Source: a bacterium
GTDB lineage: Bacteria > Patescibacteriota > Minisyncoccia > Ryanbacterales > GWA2-47-10b
Direction: 5' to 3'
DNA: 47,699 nt
Assembly (NCBI GenBank): GCA_027624915.1
Contig: JAQBTR010000006.1
Location: 1 to 47,699 of the forward strand
In this document: piece by piece, positions 1 to 6,535 of the stretch
Layout: each line of letters opens with the position of its first letter
Numbering within the stretch: the first letter of the stretch is position 1
The notes under the pieces: model-generated
Database searches by the model: none
What the model was told of the DNA's origin: nothing
Seen by the model: only the letters and a program-made list of their open reading frames with translations
Position numbers and translations under genes: made by a program

Positions 1-968
1 GGCAAAAGACCCAAATTCATACCCACGTGGATAGCTATCTGACCAACCAAAAGGAACGAGACTCCAAGCCCAAATAGCTTGGAAAAGTTGTCCGGGGCTT
101 TCATGCTTATTACAAAAATCCGCCAAAAGAGCACTCCGAAAGATAGGAACAAAAAGAGCACACCAACCAACCCCCACTCCTCGGCGAAAGCTGCAAACAT
201 GAAGTCAGTCTCGGGTTCGGGTAAGAACTGAAGGCGTGATTGTGTGCCATATCCAACCCCCTTACCCCAGACGCCGCCCGAACCAACAGCAATCATTGCC
301 TGGATAGCATGATATCCAGACCTGTGTGGGTCTCGTTCTGGGTTTAAAAACGCTAAAATTCTCTCTTTTTGATACGGCTGCAACAATGCAAACCATCCCA
401 CCGACGCAATAACGCCACCTATGACAGCCAACACAATTATCTGTCTCGCATTGAGTCCCGCAAAAAGCACCATTGCTCCCCAAATAAAAAAGAGAAGCAT
501 AGCTGAGCCAAAGTCTGGTTGCAAAAACACAAGTGTGAGTGGAATTGCTACATAAAAAAACGATATAGCCAAATGACGCCATAAGGCAATCTCAACATAT
601 CGTCCAGAGAAATATTTTGCGAGCAATAGTATAAGTGAAAACTTGATGAGCTCTACTGGTTCGATACCTGCAGACCCAACATACAACCAACTCTGTGCAC
701 CACGTGTCGCAAATCCAAAAATTGCTAGACCAATCAACACCAAAACACCTATTCCATACATGGCCAAAATAAATGAGCTAGACTTGAGTCCACGCCAGTC
801 GATTGCAGCAGCGCCAAACATAGCCAAAATCCCAACACCAATCCACAAAAGCTGTCGATTAAAAAAATAATCATCCCCACCTAGGGACTTCATCGTAAGA
901 AGACCGAGCACCATTATTGGTACTATAGGAATAAGCAAAAACCAGTCAAAACGACGCCAAAACATCAT
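1..968 (-). CDS. rodA: Rod-shape-determining protein RodA (SEDS glycosyltransferase), 3' end cut off
   Basis: SEDS-family peptidoglycan polymerase that elongates glycan strands from lipid II in the cytoplasmic membrane, normally paired with a class B PBP. Translating the minus strand from two adjacent ATGs (968 and 965) gives MMFWRRFDWFLLIPIVPI, followed by many hydrophobic segments and typical family stretches such as GAQSWLYVGSAGIEPVELIKF near residue 80, FLQPDFGSAM near 140 and GSGGVWGKGVGYGTQSRLQF, then PEPETDFMFAAFAEEWG, the conserved SEDS region with the catalytic Asp loop. About 322 codons are present and the frame is open at the window edge; the family is usually 370-400 aa, so only the last helices are missing. 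It lies 44 nt after the upstream minus-strand membrane-protein gene and is probably co-transcribed with it. FtsW is the alternative, but the start and loop sequence fit RodA better. Confidence 0.9.
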   Translation of the reverse strand, partial: MMFWRRFDWFLLIPIVPIMVLGLLTMKSLGGDDYFFNRQLLWIGVGILAMFGAAAIDWRGLKSSSFILAMYGIGVLVLIGLAIFGFATRGAQSWLYVGSAGIEPVELIKFSLILLLAKYFSGRYVEIALWRHLAISFFYVAIPLTLVFLQPDFGSAMLLFFIWGAMVLFAGLNARQIIVLAVIGGVIASVGWFALLQPYQKERILAFLNPERDPHRSGYHAIQAMIAVGSGGVWGKGVGYGTQSRLQFLPEPETDFMFAAFAEEWGLVGVLFLFLSFGVLFWRIFVISMKAPDNFSKLFGLGVSFLLVGQIAIHVGMNLGLL

Positions 969-1012
969 GTTGGCATACTATCATAGTGTTTTTGTATCTT
1001 CTACTCTTAACC

Positions 1013-1771
1013 TTATGGCAACCCCCTACGGAAGAAAACCTTTACGTTACCCGGCGTTCTAAATGAAGCAGTTGGCCACGTAAACAACACATCACGTTCT
1101 GTACGTCCTTCAAAATTATTGATTTGAGAAGATGATGCGGCATATACCGTTCCGCGATCATCCTCAAGTAAAACATAGGCTTCAATCTGTGACTCCTCAA
1201 AAAGCGAGCGGTTAGCAAACGTAGCACGAACAGCTGGATTCTCATCAAATTCAAATCGTTGATTTATTATCTCTACCTCTAGGTCGTGATCCTCCTCTGG
1301 AAATCGCTCCCACGTCAAAGAGTTTACTTCGAAGTCTATTCGTGAAGGTCTGTTGGGCCCCGTTATAAGATTTGATTCATATACAAATGTTTGCTGTCCG
1401 GGAAGTATAAACGTCGAGCCGTCCTTCTTGGAAAGAAGAACATTGTCACTGTCATACAACCTAAATGTATATGTGACTTCGCGAGCTCCAGCTTCTATAT
1501 TTAGGTTTTCAATCATGGCGCCACCATCATAGACACCACTCCGTACCCCAAAGAATCTACTCCACAAAACAACTGGGTCTCTTAGATTAGACAAACACTG
1601 ATTTTGACAACTTCCACCACAGTCAGTCCCCGCCTCGTCTCCATTACGAATTCCATCAAAACAAGAAGGACGTGGTGCAAAATACCAATATGAACCGCCA
1701 ACTATGATCAAGAAAATGACAATTATCACTATAATTCCTGAAGCTTGGCGTTCGAACATCCACATTTTCAT
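1013..1771 (-). CDS. Membrane-anchored protein with CPR cysteine motif, unknown function
   Basis: About 252 aa. One N-terminal membrane helix (ASGIIVIIVIFLIIVGGSYW) is followed at once by a cysteine motif CFDGIRNGDEAGTDCGGSCQ, then an extracellular beta-rich region of about 190 residues with no motif I recognise. The motif is common in Parcubacteria exported proteins and its four Cys probably form disulfides outside the cell; that is inference. I start at the ATG at 1771 because a -10-like TACAAT box (1778-1783) ends only 6 nt upstream, so the longer reading from 1795 would run through the promoter; the mRNA would be leaderless. rodA follows after 44 nt on the same strand, suggesting an envelope role. 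Function unknown. Confidence 0.75.
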   Translation of the reverse strand: MKMWMFERQASGIIVIIVIFLIIVGGSYWYFAPRPSCFDGIRNGDEAGTDCGGSCQNQCLSNLRDPVVLWSRFFGVRSGVYDGGAMIENLNIEAGAREVTYTFRLYDSDNVLLSKKDGSTFILPGQQTFVYESNLITGPNRPSRIDFEVNSLTWERFPEEDHDLEVEIINQRFEFDENPAVRATFANRSLFEESQIEAYVLLEDDRGTVYAASSSQINNFEGRTERDVLFTWPTASFRTPGNVKVFFRRGLP

Positions 1772-1793
1772 CTTTGTATTGTAGCAGGAAAAC

Positions 1794-1820
1794 AAAAAAA
1801 CCGCCTTTGGCGGTTTTTTT
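1794..1820. terminator. Bidirectional Rho-independent terminator
   Basis: An A7-CCGCC-TTT-GGCGG-T7 hairpin at 1794-1820 has a T-run on both strands. On the minus strand it closes the small-gene cassette unit to its right, directly before the promoter of the cysteine-motif gene. Confidence 0.8.
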
Positions 1821-1821
1821 A

Positions 1822-1879
1822 CTCCCCTGAGAGCTCTACAAGTTAATTTGAAAGAACAAAATTAGAGCTCTCGGGGGAA
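1822..1879 (-). repeat. Copy A of a palindromic 3'-end unit
   Basis: Left arm TCCCCTGAGAGCTCTA (1823-1838) pairs with TAGAGCTCTCGGGGGA (1863-1878); the only irregular pair is at the same position as in copy B (2404-2497), where the outer arm sequence is nearly identical but the loop is unrelated. Arm conservation with a variable loop suggests a mobile or recombined element, or a protein/RNA recognition structure. The loop contains AATTTGAAAGAACAA (1845-1859), which is complementary to the leader of the operon at 2544-2918. Confidence 0.7.
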
Positions 1880-1880
1880 T

Positions 1881-1904
1881 CGGGGCGCAATGTTCTGCGC
1901 CCCG
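1881..1904 (-). repeat. GC hairpin of unit A
   Basis: CGGGGCGCA-ATGTTC-TGCGCCCCG is a 9-bp stem lying between the stop of the gene at 1969 and palindrome A. The same arrangement of GC hairpin plus palindrome occurs in unit B. There is no T-run directly after it, so it is not a classical terminator; it may protect the mRNA 3' end. Confidence 0.65.
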
Positions 1905-1968
1905 TGTTTCTGTTGTCTAAGAAAGCTTCATCCACCGAACGCCATCACGATGATGGCACCAGTGGTAG

Positions 1969-2295
1969 CTACCACGAACTCGATGAGTCCGGGCGCACGA
2001 CGCTTGATTCGTCTAATTCTATGATGCATTCTTCTTCCTCCTGTTCTTCTGGGATTCTTCTGCCGAGCGTGAGCGCGAACAGAAGAACCAGATAGGCCGA
2101 CCAGATGACCGACATGATGAGCCCGAACCAGAACGGCTCGAGAATGGGGTCACGCCATTGAATCATGAACGCGGCCCAGATAATTCGGACCGCCGCATCC
2201 ACATTGCTCACGACCACATATGGAATGTTGGTCGCGAACAAAACGTAAAGCAAAACGAAGACCCAGAAATACTGCATTCGATTCGAAACATCCAC
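1969..2295 (-). CDS. Small membrane protein of unknown function (cassette 2)
   Basis: About 108 aa with two or three membrane helices (YFWVFVLLYVLFATNIPYVV near the N-terminus, a middle amphipathic stretch, and FGLIMSVIWSAYLVLLFALT) and an acidic, serine-rich cytoplasmic tail (PEEQEEEEC..., ending DSSSSW). I chose GTG at 2295 because AGGAGG lies six nt upstream; an in-frame ATG at 2310 would overlap that Shine-Dalgarno itself. Base composition is more GC-rich than the flanking genes, and the SD is much stronger than at most starts in this window. It is flanked by the two copies of the palindromic unit (A downstream, B upstream), which makes it look like a discrete cassette. No homologue recognised. 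Confidence 0.6.
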   Translation of the reverse strand: MDVSNRMQYFWVFVLLYVLFATNIPYVVVSNVDAAVRIIWAAFMIQWRDPILEPFWFGLIMSVIWSAYLVLLFALTLGRRIPEEQEEEECIIELDESSVVRPDSSSSW

Positions 2296-2403
2296 CTCAC
2301 ACCTCCTCATCTATACAGGCCCTTTGCCTGCACGTTATTAAACTAGTTTTAGTGGAATGAAGCATATACACACCTTGTAAAGAACTTCTGTTTTGGAATT
2401 ACC

Positions 2404-2497
2404 TCCCCTGAGAGCTTGTACGTATCAGTACTGGTACGAAATAAATCATGCCAGTACTAGGCCCAGGCTTTCGCCAAGGATACAAGCTCTCGGGGGA
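2404..2497 (-). repeat. Copy B of the palindromic 3'-end unit
   Basis: TCCCCTGAGAGCTTGTA (2404-2420) pairs with TACAAGCTCTCGGGGGA (2481-2497), 17 bp with the same single irregular pair as copy A. The longer interior has its own helices, including AGTACTGG with CCAGTACT. The outer 12 nt of each arm are identical to copy A, while the rest changes in a compensated way (CTCTA/TAGAG versus CTTGTA/TACAAG), so pairing is under selection. Confidence 0.72.
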
Positions 2498-2499
2498 AG

Positions 2500-2521
2500 G
2501 GCGGACCGCGTTGGGTCCGCC
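2500..2521 (-). repeat. GC hairpin of unit B
   Basis: GGCGGACC-GCGTTG-GGTCCGCC, an 8-bp stem 22 nt after the stop codon of the gene at 2544. It sits exactly where the GC hairpin of unit A sits relative to its gene, with a different sequence but the same placement. Confidence 0.65.
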
Positions 2522-2543
2522 GTGTTGAAGTTGAAGAACGTGG

Positions 2544-2741
2544 TCACCAAGGATCGGTTTCTTGAAACTTGAGCTGGCCCCGATTTGAGATCAATCGAAT
2601 CTGGTACTTGTGGCGCCGGAACTGAATCCGATCACCCACACGAAGACGTCTCCTTTTCTTCACGGAGACAACCCGCTTGGTCACATCCTTGTGTGGTACC
2701 AAGATCCAGTAGTTGAAGGTCGGAATATCAGCCTCGAACAC
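2544..2741 (-). CDS. Small basic protein of unknown function (cassette 1, second gene)
   Basis: 65 aa, strongly basic in the middle (VKKRRRLRVGDRIQFRRHKY), predicted mostly beta; the spacing of RVGDRIQFRRHKYQI resembles a small SH3-like or S1-like barrel, but this is only an impression. Start is GTG at 2741 with an AAAGGGG Shine-Dalgarno seven nt upstream; it begins 15 nt after the stop of the preceding gene, so the two are translated from one mRNA. It may bind nucleic acid or an acidic membrane partner; no family recognised. Confidence 0.6.
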   Translation of the reverse strand: MFEADIPTFNYWILVPHKDVTKRVVSVKKRRRLRVGDRIQFRRHKYQIRLISNRGQLKFQETDPW

Positions 2742-2756
2742 TCTTTGCCCCTTTCT

Positions 2757-2918
2757 TCAGTTGGCGAGAGAGAGAATCACTCCCTCGCCGATAAGCACGA
2801 GAAGGCCTACAGCCTTCGCGAGCTCGGTTGGGGTGTAGGGTCTCTTGCCTACATCAAACGTCATCTTGGCGAGCACGATCATCAGGATGACATCCCGAAT
2901 CAGAAAATACTCCTGCAT
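2757..2918 (-). CDS. Tiny membrane protein of unknown function (cassette 1, first gene)
   Basis: 53 aa: MQEYFLIRDVILMIVLAKMT, a short linker, then a second hydrophobic stretch (KAVGLLVLIGEGVILSLAN). The ATG at 2918 is preceded by AAGGAGG nine nt upstream, and a consensus promoter lies at 2989-3017, so expression is well supported even though the protein is short. An in-frame start further upstream is not needed. Two helices suggest an integral membrane peptide, possibly a partner of the basic protein encoded 15 nt downstream. Stop is TGA. No known family recognised. Confidence 0.65.
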   Translation of the reverse strand: MQEYFLIRDVILMIVLAKMTFDVGKRPYTPTELAKAVGLLVLIGEGVILSLAN

Positions 2919-2988
2919 CGTGGTCTCCCTCCTTAAGGAAGTTGGACGAGGTCTCACACCTCGTAGTTGTTCTTTCAAATTCGTTCCT

Positions 2989-3017
2989 ATTATACATCAA
3001 ATAAAGCTTGTTGTCAA
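2989..3017 (-). promoter_or_regulatory. Consensus sigma-70 promoter of the small-gene cassette
   Basis: On the minus strand TTGACA (3012-3017), 17-nt spacer and TATAAT (2989-2994) match the consensus perfectly. The leader that follows contains a hairpin ACGAGGT-CTCAC-ACCTCGT just before the strong AAGGAGG site of the 53-aa gene. It is the best promoter seen in this window, which implies high expression of the tiny proteins. Confidence 0.9.
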
Positions 3018-3051
3018 GCCTAAAAAGCCTTATTTTGAGCCATTTTTTAAC

Positions 3052-3579
3052 CTACCTGCTTTTTAACTTGAGCCCGTTAACGACTCGCATAAGTACTGGA
3101 TCGTTCCGCTCTAATTCTCCGTCGCTATGTATTTTATCTAAAAGACCATCTGTCAGGGTGCCGCCACTACCCTTGCGATACCCTTCTTCATCCAGTGAAA
3201 ACATAAACTCACCCAAATCATCCTTTCCATTTTTACCAACATCAACAGAATACTTTCGTACAATAGAATCAACCTCTTCGAGTGTACTCACCCCTTCTAA
3301 CTCAGTACGACAATCTGCAATATGTTTTGCCCATTCTTTCCATTCATCCACCTCTTTCTGGACTTCTTTTTTTTCTGCTTCAAGTTCTCTTTTGGTCCTA
3401 TTGTAATAATTTTTATCTGATTGTGATGCTTCTGAGTCCGGTTTTTGCATGTCATCTATCCGAGACTCAATGTCAGTAACTCTTTTCTGTTCTTCACCTA
3501 ATTGTTCATCAAAACGCTCCTGCCAATTAATTGGCTCTTTTTCCTCTTCTTGTGCTTCAAAATTTGGTATTCCTTCCAT
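3052..3579 (-). CDS. Coiled-coil cytoplasmic protein, unknown function
   Basis: About 175 aa from the ATG at 3579 (MEGIPNFEAQEEEKEPINWQ). A charged helical region (residues about 20-90, rich in E, K and R, for example RTKRELEAEKKEVQKEVDEW) predicts a coiled coil, followed by a more compact C-terminal part with the stretch DDLGEFMFSLDEEGYRKGSG. There is no signal peptide or membrane helix. The longer reading from 3636 would add a hydrophobic leader but runs into the T-rich end of the rRNA unit, so I rejected it. It lies just downstream of the rRNA unit on the same strand. No family recognised. Confidence 0.6.
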   Translation of the reverse strand: MEGIPNFEAQEEEKEPINWQERFDEQLGEEQKRVTDIESRIDDMQKPDSEASQSDKNYYNRTKRELEAEKKEVQKEVDEWKEWAKHIADCRTELEGVSTLEEVDSIVRKYSVDVGKNGKDDLGEFMFSLDEEGYRKGSGGTLTDGLLDKIHSDGELERNDPVLMRVVNGLKLKSR

Positions 3580-3621
3580 ATGACTAGTATGCACATATAT
3601 AAAAAAATAAAAAAGCACTTT

Positions 3622-3656
3622 GAGCTGGCGGCCCATAAAAGAGTATCATCGGCTCA
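3622..3656 (-). pseudogene. Truncated duplicate of the 5S rRNA 3' end
   Basis: GAGCTGGCGG plus CCATAAAAGAGTATCATCGG and a few more bases repeat the 3' end of the real 5S gene (3799-3847) with an internal deletion of about 13 nt. On the minus strand the piece can fold as TGAGC...GCTCA and is followed by a long T-rich tract (3601-3615), so the relic may now serve as the transcription terminator of the rRNA unit. The duplication is seen directly; the terminator role is inferred. Confidence 0.75.
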
Positions 3657-3705
3657 GTTGTTCACTCACGACTATGATTTCTCGCTATCGCTCGAAACGC
3701 TCGTG

Positions 3706-3730
3706 CGCGATATGCTCCCAGCATATCGCG
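3706..3730. repeat. Strong 11-bp hairpin between the 5S and its relic
   Basis: CGCGATATGCT-CCC-AGCATATCGCG is perfectly complementary. It sits in a stretch bounded by direct repeats of CACTCACGA (about 3663 and 3752) between the 5S gene and the truncated 5S copy. There is no T-run, so it is not a classical terminator; it may be a processing or insertion scar. The rest of 3657-3798 shows no gene. Confidence 0.6.
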
Positions 3731-3798
3731 TGATTTATGACTCTTCCTGCACTCACGAGACAGAATAAAATAAAATACCTGAGAAGTTTGAGAGCTAT

Positions 3799-3910
3799 GA
3801 GCTGGCGGCTACCTACTGTCCCCATAAAAGAGTATCATCGGCTCAACCACGTTTTACGACTCTGTTCGGAATGGAAAGAGGTAGTTCCGCGGCGATGACA
3901 CCACCAGCTC
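3799..3910 (-). rRNA. rrf: 5S ribosomal RNA
   Basis: The minus strand reads GAGCTGGTGGTGTCATCGCC, then CCATTCCGAACAGAG (the conserved loop of 5S), and ends ...TAGCCGCCAGCTC, with the terminal GAGCTGG/CCAGCTC helix closing the molecule; length about 112 nt. A longer flanking helix (AATACCTGAGAAG with CTTCTCAGGTATT, roughly 3770-3785 and 3932-3947) brackets the gene, as expected for RNase III release from a precursor. It is last in the 23S, unknown RNA, 5S order. Exact mature ends are uncertain by a few bases. Confidence 0.93.
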
Positions 3911-3952
3911 ATAAATCTCAATAAACCTTCTCAGGTATTTTATTTTTTATTT

Positions 3953-4567
3953 AAATTCGAAACTGAGAGGAGAAGCCAAGTACACTGACTTGGCAATAGA
4001 GAAAACGGTTCTGGGAACCCCAGCGAGAGACCACGTATGGTTCACTCAATCGCTGGGGCTCCCAGCCTGGGGTCGGACACCCCAAGTTGTTTACAAGTGC
4101 TTGAGGTGGCGAGGGCGCTTAGAATTACTTCCAGGTCTTTGCTCAGACGTAGCCACTTATACCGGTATCCAGCCGGCGGTACGTGGGTTCGAGCCACGCC
4201 CTATCGCTACTCGCTGCAAGCGCTCACTCTAGCTGGTTCCAGAGCCACCACCTCAAGATGGTCGGGGTACGGCGAAGCTATTCGCGTGTGGCAACACTGC
4301 CCATGGTCAGGTCGCTTGCGCAAGCCGACTCTTGGGGGATCACCATCAGGGCAAACGTAATGCGCTCCGCCATACCTCGTCTTGTACTGCTGGGGGTGGA
4401 GCCACACTCGACTCCTAAATGACCGAGTTCGTCCCGGTCCATGCCGAAAGATGTGCGGCGGGTGATACGTTTTATACGTGATCGACCCATGCTAAATCCA
4501 CCTCCGCTGGAGGTGTCCTCGGCTGGCAAGCATTCATGCCCCCATGTCTTCTCCTCTCAATTTCGAA
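3953..4567 (-). ncRNA. Unknown structured RNA of about 615 nt between 23S and 5S
   Basis: A GC-rich block stands out from the AT-rich spacers on each side. It is closed by its own inverted repeat: TTCGAAACTGAGAGGAGAAG (3956-3975) pairs with CTTCTCCTCTCAATTTCGAA (4548-4567). Inside are many stable helices: GCCAAGT/ACTTGGC (3975-3994), a long hairpin with arms CTGGGAACCCCAGCGA and TCGCTGGGGCTCCCAG (4011-4065), CCTGGGGTC/GACACCCCAAG (4066-4086), GACCGAGTTC/GTCCCGGTCC (about 4421-4440) and CACCTCC/GGAGGTG (4499-4515). No frame encodes a recognisable protein. I compared it by eye with RNase P RNA, tmRNA, SRP RNA, 16S and group II introns and found none of their hallmark sequences. Its position and flanking helix imply that it is processed from the rRNA precursor. 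Identity unknown. Confidence 0.7.
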
Positions 4568-4720
4568 GAACTGTTCTTAAATTATATATACATTGTGTAC
4601 ATTTTCTAATGGAAAACTCGGACTATTAGTACTCCCCAGCTGAACGCATTGCTGCGCTTACACGTAGAGCCTATCAACCTAGTAGTCTCCTAGGGTCCTC
4701 AAACGATTCCTTATCTTAGG

Positions 4721-4758
<38 letters not shown>

Positions 4759-4768
4759 TCCATACATA

Positions 4769-4801
<33 letters not shown>

Positions 4802-4898
4802 TACACCAGAGGTATGTTCCTCCCGGTCCTCTCGTACTAGGGAGAACTCCCTTCAAGAATCAACGACTGCAGCAGATAGGAGACCAACCTGTCTCACG

Positions 4899-5243
4899 CT
4901 TCTCTTCACGAATTACGTCGTGGAATGGACTATATCTTCCCGATCATTACACACGTAATGATTTAGGGGTTAACGTGTAGTCTCTACGGGTGCTCAAGTG
5001 AGCTTCCCTCGGTATCGCCCTCAAGTAATTACTTGGTCGGGTTTCACCGATATCAGTTAACTTTTTCTTCCCGACCCTATGCAATAAGATCGGGAGACCG
5101 CCGTGATATTTGTTTTGGTTGGTTTTCTATCAACTTGATTTGTTTTAAACGAAAAGACATATATTGATGTCATTGGTGGTTGTATGTAAACAACCATTGG
5201 GATTCAGAATGGTTCAGGTGCCGACAGTTGCATCAGCAACTGA
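4899..5243 (-). other. Group I intron 2 in 23S rRNA (near E. coli position 2593), no ORF
   Basis: The 5' exon ends ...GGTTCAGACCGT and the 3' exon starts CGTGAGACAGG; joining them restores the conserved 23S sequence after helix 92. The exon ends in T and the 345-nt intron ends in G (4899), as required for group I splicing. P7-like AAGATATAGTCC and its partner GTAGAGACTAC lie in the 3' half, with several stable hairpins in the 5' half. Counting from the A2602 equivalent puts the site at about U2593, where a Chlamydomonas chloroplast group I intron is known. No endonuclease is encoded, so it must be inherited or mobilised in trans. Confidence 0.85.
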
Positions 5244-5577
5244 ACGGTCTGAACCCAGCTCACGTACCCTTTTAATTGGCGAACAGCCAAACCCTTGGGA
5301 GCTTCTTCACCCCCAGGATAGGACGAGCCGACATCGAGGTGCCGAACACCGCCGTCGATATGGACTCTTGGGCGGTACCAGCCTGTTATCCCCGGAGTAA
5401 CTTTTATCCGTTGAGCTTTCGCGGCGTCTAATGCCCACGATCGGATCACTATGTTCTGCTTTCGCATCTGCTCGACATGTCCGTCTCGCAGTTAAGCTGG
5501 CTTTTGCCATTACACGACACGTGCGATTTCCATCCGCACTTAGCCAACCTTTGTAAACTCCTCCGTTACTTTTTAGG

Positions 5578-6535
5578 CATTTTGTTAATCTATTCTAAAA
5601 CTTATATTGCATTGTTTTGTGAACATATGGCTCTATAAGCTTTCTAAATTCATGTGCAGACTCACTATATATGTAAATCCGAAATGAATTGTTGCGTTGC
5701 TTGTGTAACCCTGCTTTTATCTTAAATTTATCATCTAAGACACCTGTCAGAATTTGTAATTCTTTCTTTGTATATCCAAGAGAATGAATAACGTATGATT
5801 TATGTTTTGATGACTTTTTTGATCCATCATCCATAAACCATATTGCAAGAGCTAAAGGATCAAGAAACTTATGTATAAGGCGAGGAATAACTTTTTTTCC
5901 ATCCTTATAGAATTGTTGTCTATAGAATCTAAGCTTTCCGCTTGTATACGTTGTAAAACCGTACGCGATAAGTTTTTTTCCTAAGGACGTTCTTATTCGT
6001 TTTTTTGGTGGTGAATGCGTCCAATTCTTGAGTTCGCGCCACAACCAATCTACGTAATCCTTCTGCTTGATAGAGTGTTCGACCTTGAGTCTAAAAACCC
6101 TATCGTTCACTGATTCCATATGTCCATCACCTAACAACAGGCCAATAATAATTGATTGTTGTCGTGGTGTAAGACTAAGCGTCTTTTTTAACTCATGTAT
6201 TTCTTTTGTATTCATATAGATTTGCTCACTACTTATGAGCACTCTTTGTCGCCAAAGAGAGCAGACTATCTCATTCAAGTATCTTCGAAATATATTTATT
6301 TGGGCGAAATATATTTCTGTTATAAGCTCATACCTGATTCAGCGTATAGTCGTTGAGGGCTCGCTTCGTTTTACACGAAGATTGCCTGCTGATTGTCCGT
6401 CGATTTCGACACATTGTCGAAATACCACTCTGTGATTTTTACGGTACAAAATACTCGTACACATGAGATACACGGATGTTCCAGCATATAGCTGAATTTT
6501 ACTAACCCCCACAATGTAACGGCATTGTGTTGTTA
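5578..6535 (-). other. Group I intron 1 in 23S rRNA (near E. coli position 2262), encodes a LAGLIDADG endonuclease
   Basis: The exon sequence GGGGCGCTATCCT joins CCTAAAAAGTAACGGAGGAG, which rebuilds the helix CTCCTCC/GGAGGAG beside the P loop. The 5' exon ends in T and the intron ends in G at 5578, both diagnostic. Core elements in order on the minus strand: CAGCAGGCAATC (P/Q region, about 6390), CAACGACTATAC (R/P7 5' side, about 6350) and GAGATAGTCT (P7 3' side, about 6268). The endonuclease ORF lies 3' of P7. Splice sites were deduced by comparison with E. coli and could shift by a base. Confidence 0.87.
5595..6215 (-). CDS. LAGLIDADG homing endonuclease in the 23S group I intron
   Basis: About 206 aa with two LAGLIDADG motifs in one chain: IIIGLLLGDGH near residue 24 and LALAIWFMDDGSK near residue 123; the acidic residues D in GDG and DD in MDDG coordinate the catalytic metals. 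The enzyme should cut intronless 23S genes at the insertion site and promote intron homing; many members also help splicing as maturases. I prefer the ATG at 6215 because the in-frame ATG at 6278 lies inside the P7 strand of the ribozyme core. The ORF stops 17 nt before the 3' splice site. It is AT-rich compared with the surrounding rRNA, consistent with a mobile intron. Confidence 0.88.
   Translation of the reverse strand: MNTKEIHELKKTLSLTPRQQSIIIGLLLGDGHMESVNDRVFRLKVEHSIKQKDYVDWLWRELKNWTHSPPKKRIRTSLGKKLIAYGFTTYTSGKLRFYRQQFYKDGKKVIPRLIHKFLDPLALAIWFMDDGSKKSSKHKSYVIHSLGYTKKELQILTGVLDDKFKIKAGLHKQRNNSFRIYIYSESAHEFRKLIEPYVHKTMQYKF

Noticed and set aside
1822-2497. Palindromic units as integron attC sites
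   Set aside because: They lack the RYYYAAC/GTTRRRY core sites, and no integrase is seen; cassette-like organisation remains only an analogy.
3706-3730. Hairpin between 5S and its relic as a Rho-independent terminator
   Set aside because: No T-run follows it on either strand; the T-rich tract after the truncated 5S copy is a better candidate.
4150-4200. A T-arm-like GTGGGTTCGAGCCACG on the plus strand as a tRNA
   Set aside because: No matching acceptor, D or anticodon arm exists around it; it is internal to the structured RNA on the other strand.
3953-4567. Identification of the 615-nt RNA as RNase P RNA, tmRNA or a group II intron
   Set aside because: None of their hallmark sequences (RNase P GAGGAAAGTCC/ACAGAA, tmRNA 5' and 3' ends, domain V of group II) can be found on either strand.
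3990-4629. Short open frames on both strands in the block between 23S and 5S
   Set aside because: Stable stem-loops and a flanking processing stem fit an RNA better; no SD, no motif and frames do not agree across the block.
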